A stretch of DNA of 64,000 nt, taken from contig NC_084760.1 of NCBI RefSeq assembly GCF_028858725.1, positions 82,218,367 to 82,282,366 on the forward strand, given 5' to 3'. The position numbers and the translations under genes are program-made. Shown piece by piece: positions 60,524-64,000 of the stretch. Under the pieces are notes generated by a model. That model was not told the DNA's origin, ran no database searches, and was given only the letters and a program-made list of their open reading frames with translations. Within the stretch, counting starts at the first letter, position 1, and the number at the start of each line of letters is the position of its first letter. This stretch comes from Colius striatus (taxonomy: Eukaryota; Chordata; Aves; Coliiformes; Coliidae).

Positions 60524-61945
60524 GGTTTTGCAGGGGGCTTCTTTCACCTTCTGACTACGTGGAAATGAAATGTGAACTAGTATAATGTGATTGATTACTC
60601 TCTCATTCCAACTCTGCCATGAGCAGAGGCATGTACCAGTTGCAGCTGAATTTATTTGAAAGTTTAATGTGTTAAGAGGCTGGATAATTAACTTGGAGCA
60701 AGAGCCATGTTTGACTGAACGTAGCATCAGATTTGAATCTTGAAGCATGGGAGCATCAACAGTACTCACATAGCATACAGCTGGCAGACTATTGTATGAT
60801 CTAGTATGAATACTAAATAGGTCACATACCATCACCATTTCAGTTTAACTGCAGTTGAGTTACATAGTACTTGTTTGCTTTCATCTTCCATTTAAACTTG
60901 TGAAATACCTAGAAAGCAAGAAAAGATTACTGCATATAGTTGCATTTCAAAGATAAATGTCCTTACCTTTCCACTAATCACAAAGAAAGTTTGCATACAA
61001 GCACAGGTGGTTGAAGGAACTATTGTAGAGAAAAAGCGTTTGAATGTGGTTTATGTTTGAGGTCCACATGATACCATATGGACTTCAACACAGTCTTTGA
61101 AGAAACTGAGTACTTTTAAATATATTTTTTAGTATACCCTTATATTTTACATATAAATATATATACAGGTGTCTTTCAATCCCTTCTCATCCTTCACAGA
61201 TACACTTTATAATCTTAATTTACTGATATTTTTTTCTCTGCCTTCTGTGGTATTTTCTTAAGAAAATTAAAGTATTTTTATTACATTTATATATTGTACT
61301 AATGCTGAATATCAGTTACTTAGAGTAGCTTCTCCCACCTTGTTTTGAAGGTCACATTAACAGTAAACCAGCTTAACAAAGCTTCTGTGCAATTTGGGTT
61401 TTGACAGTGTTAGCCAGCAGGATAATCTAAGTGAGCAAGTAATGCTGCCTTGTTAAGTTTTAAGTTCCTGTTCCTTGACAATTAAATTACAGTATTACTT
61501 TCAAGAGGTATTTCATAACAGTTGCAGGATCCTTGGATGTTTGCAAAGTAGCATGGCTCTAGGAATGTTTTTCACTGTGTCGACTCAGTACTTGATAAAT
61601 CAAGCAGTTTAAGGATATTAGACAAATCATATATGGCTGTGTTATTGATATTTGGTGACTTTAAAACATAACTGAAATCTTAAATTGCATTCAATCATTA
61701 TCCATTAGTAAAGAATCTAAATGTTAGCGTATCCGTGTAAAATGTACAAAGAGCTATTTTCTGTACAAAATTATTCTTATACAAGAGAAACACATTTGTA
61801 AAAATGATTTCCTCTGTTTAAAAGATTGTGCAATGAATCGTGAGTGGTGGACTTTTTTTCCTGTACTAATTCTTTATTTTGGTTCCTCTGTGGCCAGGGT
61901 GGTACTGGATGTGCAAGCAGTAATAAATTGTGGTTCATGCACTCT
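60524..61945 (+). other. MCFD2: MCFD2 3'UTR (probable extent)
   Basis: AT-rich sequence after the stop codon, containing an internal ATTAAA (61266-61271) and a canonical AATAAA (61922-61927) with GT-rich sequence downstream. Human MCFD2 also has a long 3'UTR. The end is set about 20 nt after the AATAAA; a further AATAAA at 62467-62472 could extend it. Confidence 0.5.
61922..61927 (+). terminator. MCFD2: Probable MCFD2 poly(A) signal AATAAA
   Basis: A canonical hexamer 1.4 kb after the stop codon, followed within 30 nt by GT-rich sequence (ttgtggttcatgc). An upstream variant ATTAAA at 61266 and a downstream AATAAA at 62467 are alternatives. Confidence 0.5.
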
Positions 61946-64000
61946 GTAGTTAGACACACAAGGCTAGAAATACCAGTGAGGAGATTTACCTAATTTTCTG
62001 ATGTATTTTTAAGCCCATCTCTGTTACTAGCAATCATCTTAAAAAAAGTTCTTCTTCCAGTTAAAGCATTTTTTAAATGCCTCTTTTGAGGTTAATTCAC
62101 CTAGAGTGCATGTTGAATCACAGGAAAGTCTAGAAAATGTTTGCAGGTAGGATGGGAGAAAAAGTGAAGCTCCTCAGCTTTGAGCACTTAGAGCAGGTTG
62201 CCTGCGGACTTGCCAATTCTTATGTGATTATTGCGTAAGCTTCTGAGTTTTTGGGATGAAAGAGGAGGCCAAGGAACTGAGTTGTATGCACTGCTTTTAA
62301 AAATCATGGGTTTATTATCACTCACAGTCTGTAAACTTAGTCCAGCAGTCACCTGTGGGGCACATTTATGTACCTATGATGTATCTGAATACTTATTTAT
62401 TACCTGCTATTGTGTGCAGCAAAAGAAAGACATGCACCACAGAAGCTTCATATCAGAAATAATGACAATAAACACAGGTAATGTGACCATTGCTTGCCAA
62501 CTATTTTAAATGTTTTTAATGTTCAGAACTCTCTATAAATAGAAAAAATTTTTAGTGAAACGTCAGAACAAAATTGGCACCTTTGGTTATGTAATGCACA
62601 AGGAAAGATCAAAATTTCTCTTTTTCCTAGAAAGAAGAGTCCAGGAACTACTACCCAAGCTGAAACATGCACCATCATGTCTTCACTCAGCCTCCTAAAA
62701 CACACATGTATTTCATTAAGTGCACTTAAAGATAAGTGGTTTAACTGCTATCTTTCTCAGTTAAGTAGAAAAGTGCAAAATTACTCAGACTTTTTATTAT
62801 ACCTAATTTGTGTGCTAGTTGGAGCTCATGCAGTAAATATGCTGGGATGGGTCACACAATGTAGTATTTTCTGTTTCATATATATAATAGAGAAAATAAC
62901 TGTCTTTCCAACAGAAGTATTCAGCAGCTGTAAAGCTGTTTTAGCTCTGCAGAACAGTACTATCTCATTTCACAGATAGGGTGAAGAACAAAGAAGAGGG
63001 AAGGTGTGATTTACTGTAGGTCAGTCACATCCCTGGCAAAACCAGAAAACTGGGAGAATGCTGGTGTGAGGGATCTTCAGGTCCAGTATATGATCTCAAT
63101 GGCTGGGGATTAATATTCACTAGAGGAGAACATCTGGCCTTGCTTTACTTTGGGTGCACAGTATACGGTATCTAGATGATCTGCTTTTTCCTGACAGAAT
63201 GTTGCATAATCTAACAGCTAAAGAAAATATTTAAACTTGTTGCTGAAGCACTCCTAAACAGAGCATATTTTTATTAATCTAGAACATATTCTGTGTATGA
63301 AGGAGAAAAGTCTTCCTTGCTTGTCCAGTGCTCGTCACAGTGCTGTTAATGACAATGTCTGCCTCAAACTTCCCAGCAACAGTTGTGGCTGCAGATTGCC
63401 ACAGACTTTGCTACCTTCACCTATAACCTCAAAATGTATTAGACTCATTAAGGGATGGTAAAAAACTTACAAAGCTTGATTTCATCTATAGTGTTTTTTA
63501 ATACTCCACAAGCAGAAGAGCAATGTGGGAATACTGTCACAATCGATGCAGCCACTAGATAGCGCACTGACACTGCACGTTCGTTACCTTCGGTCTGTAA
63601 CTCGCAGTGGTTCAACGACCTCAACTCTAAACCATCACCACTGCTGTGGTGATAGGCGAAGCTTACTCCTCCATCTTCCAATACCACACTGCCAGGGCGA
63701 TGCCCACATTTTCATTAGTTTACACCTGTCATAAAACCTGACTATAGCTGGGACTGGTTACTGGTAATTAATTTTCCCTATTCAGGGAATCTGAATCGAC
63801 TTGATAGCAGTAAAGAAACTTTTATTGTAGAATTCTCAGTAAAAATAACTGTAACAGGAAGGCTTTCTAATATAAACGCCTGACTTCTTGACCATCTCCA
63901 GTTGACCTATGAGAGGGTCCACTGAACAGTTTAAATCTTAAGAGCTAGTAGAAACTGCAATGGTCACTGCCTTCCTCAGCTAAGCAGCAGTTTTACACGC
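61946..64000. other. Intergenic region downstream of MCFD2
   Basis: A 2-kb stretch without a gene I can support. It holds a possible distal poly(A) signal (62467-62472) and, at about 63535-63830, a more CpG-containing segment of unknown identity. In human the next gene on this side is SOCS5; nothing here resembles it. Confidence 0.6.

Noticed and set aside
1..64000. CRISPR arrays, operons, prokaryotic promoters or riboswitches
   Set aside because: The window is avian nuclear DNA with spliced genes. No regularly spaced repeats or prokaryotic gene organisation is present.

Overview
The window is vertebrate nuclear DNA, almost certainly from a bird. Two signals support this. Several 3'-end fragments of CR1 LINEs carry the 'atcatagaat...ggttggaaggga' tail found in avian and reptilian genomes, and there are two solo LTRs of an avian endogenous-retrovirus type. 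There is no bacterial-style gene organisation. The coding content is two split genes with canonical GT-AG introns. The clade within birds cannot be fixed from the sequence alone.

Layout, left to right. Positions 1-56107 hold the 5' half of TTC7A on the minus strand. Eleven coding exons (1-11) splice into one unbroken 455-codon reading frame; human TTC7A is 858 residues, so the remaining exons lie beyond the left edge. Introns make up most of this span, and the largest are intron 10 (11.7 kb), intron 8 (9.8 kb), intron 5 (7.6 kb) and intron 3 (15.7 kb). A GC- and CpG-rich stretch at about 55.6-57.85 kb contains the two divergent promoters. MCFD2 lies on the plus strand from about 57.5 kb. It has a predicted non-coding first exon, three coding exons encoding a 144-residue EF-hand protein, and a 3'UTR probably ending near 61.95 kb. 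From there to 64 kb is intergenic sequence with no gene I recognise.

The two genes are head to head, as in human 2p21. TTC7A is a TPR scaffold that places phosphatidylinositol 4-kinase III-alpha at the plasma membrane. MCFD2 is the soluble Ca2+-binding subunit of the LMAN1-MCFD2 cargo receptor for coagulation factors V and VIII. They are not in one pathway; what they share is the CpG-island promoter region.

Mobile-element content is modest: five CR1 fragments and two LTRs. One LTR, in intron 10, is bounded precisely by a perfect 5-bp target-site duplication. I did not find an undescribed multi-gene system. The observations most worth following are a (GT)n microsatellite serving as the polypyrimidine region of a TTC7A splice acceptor, two near-perfect intronic hairpins, a palindrome/direct-repeat cluster, an RFX X-box-like site, and a CR1 fragment between the two divergent promoters. 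Functional readings of the non-coding elements are inference.
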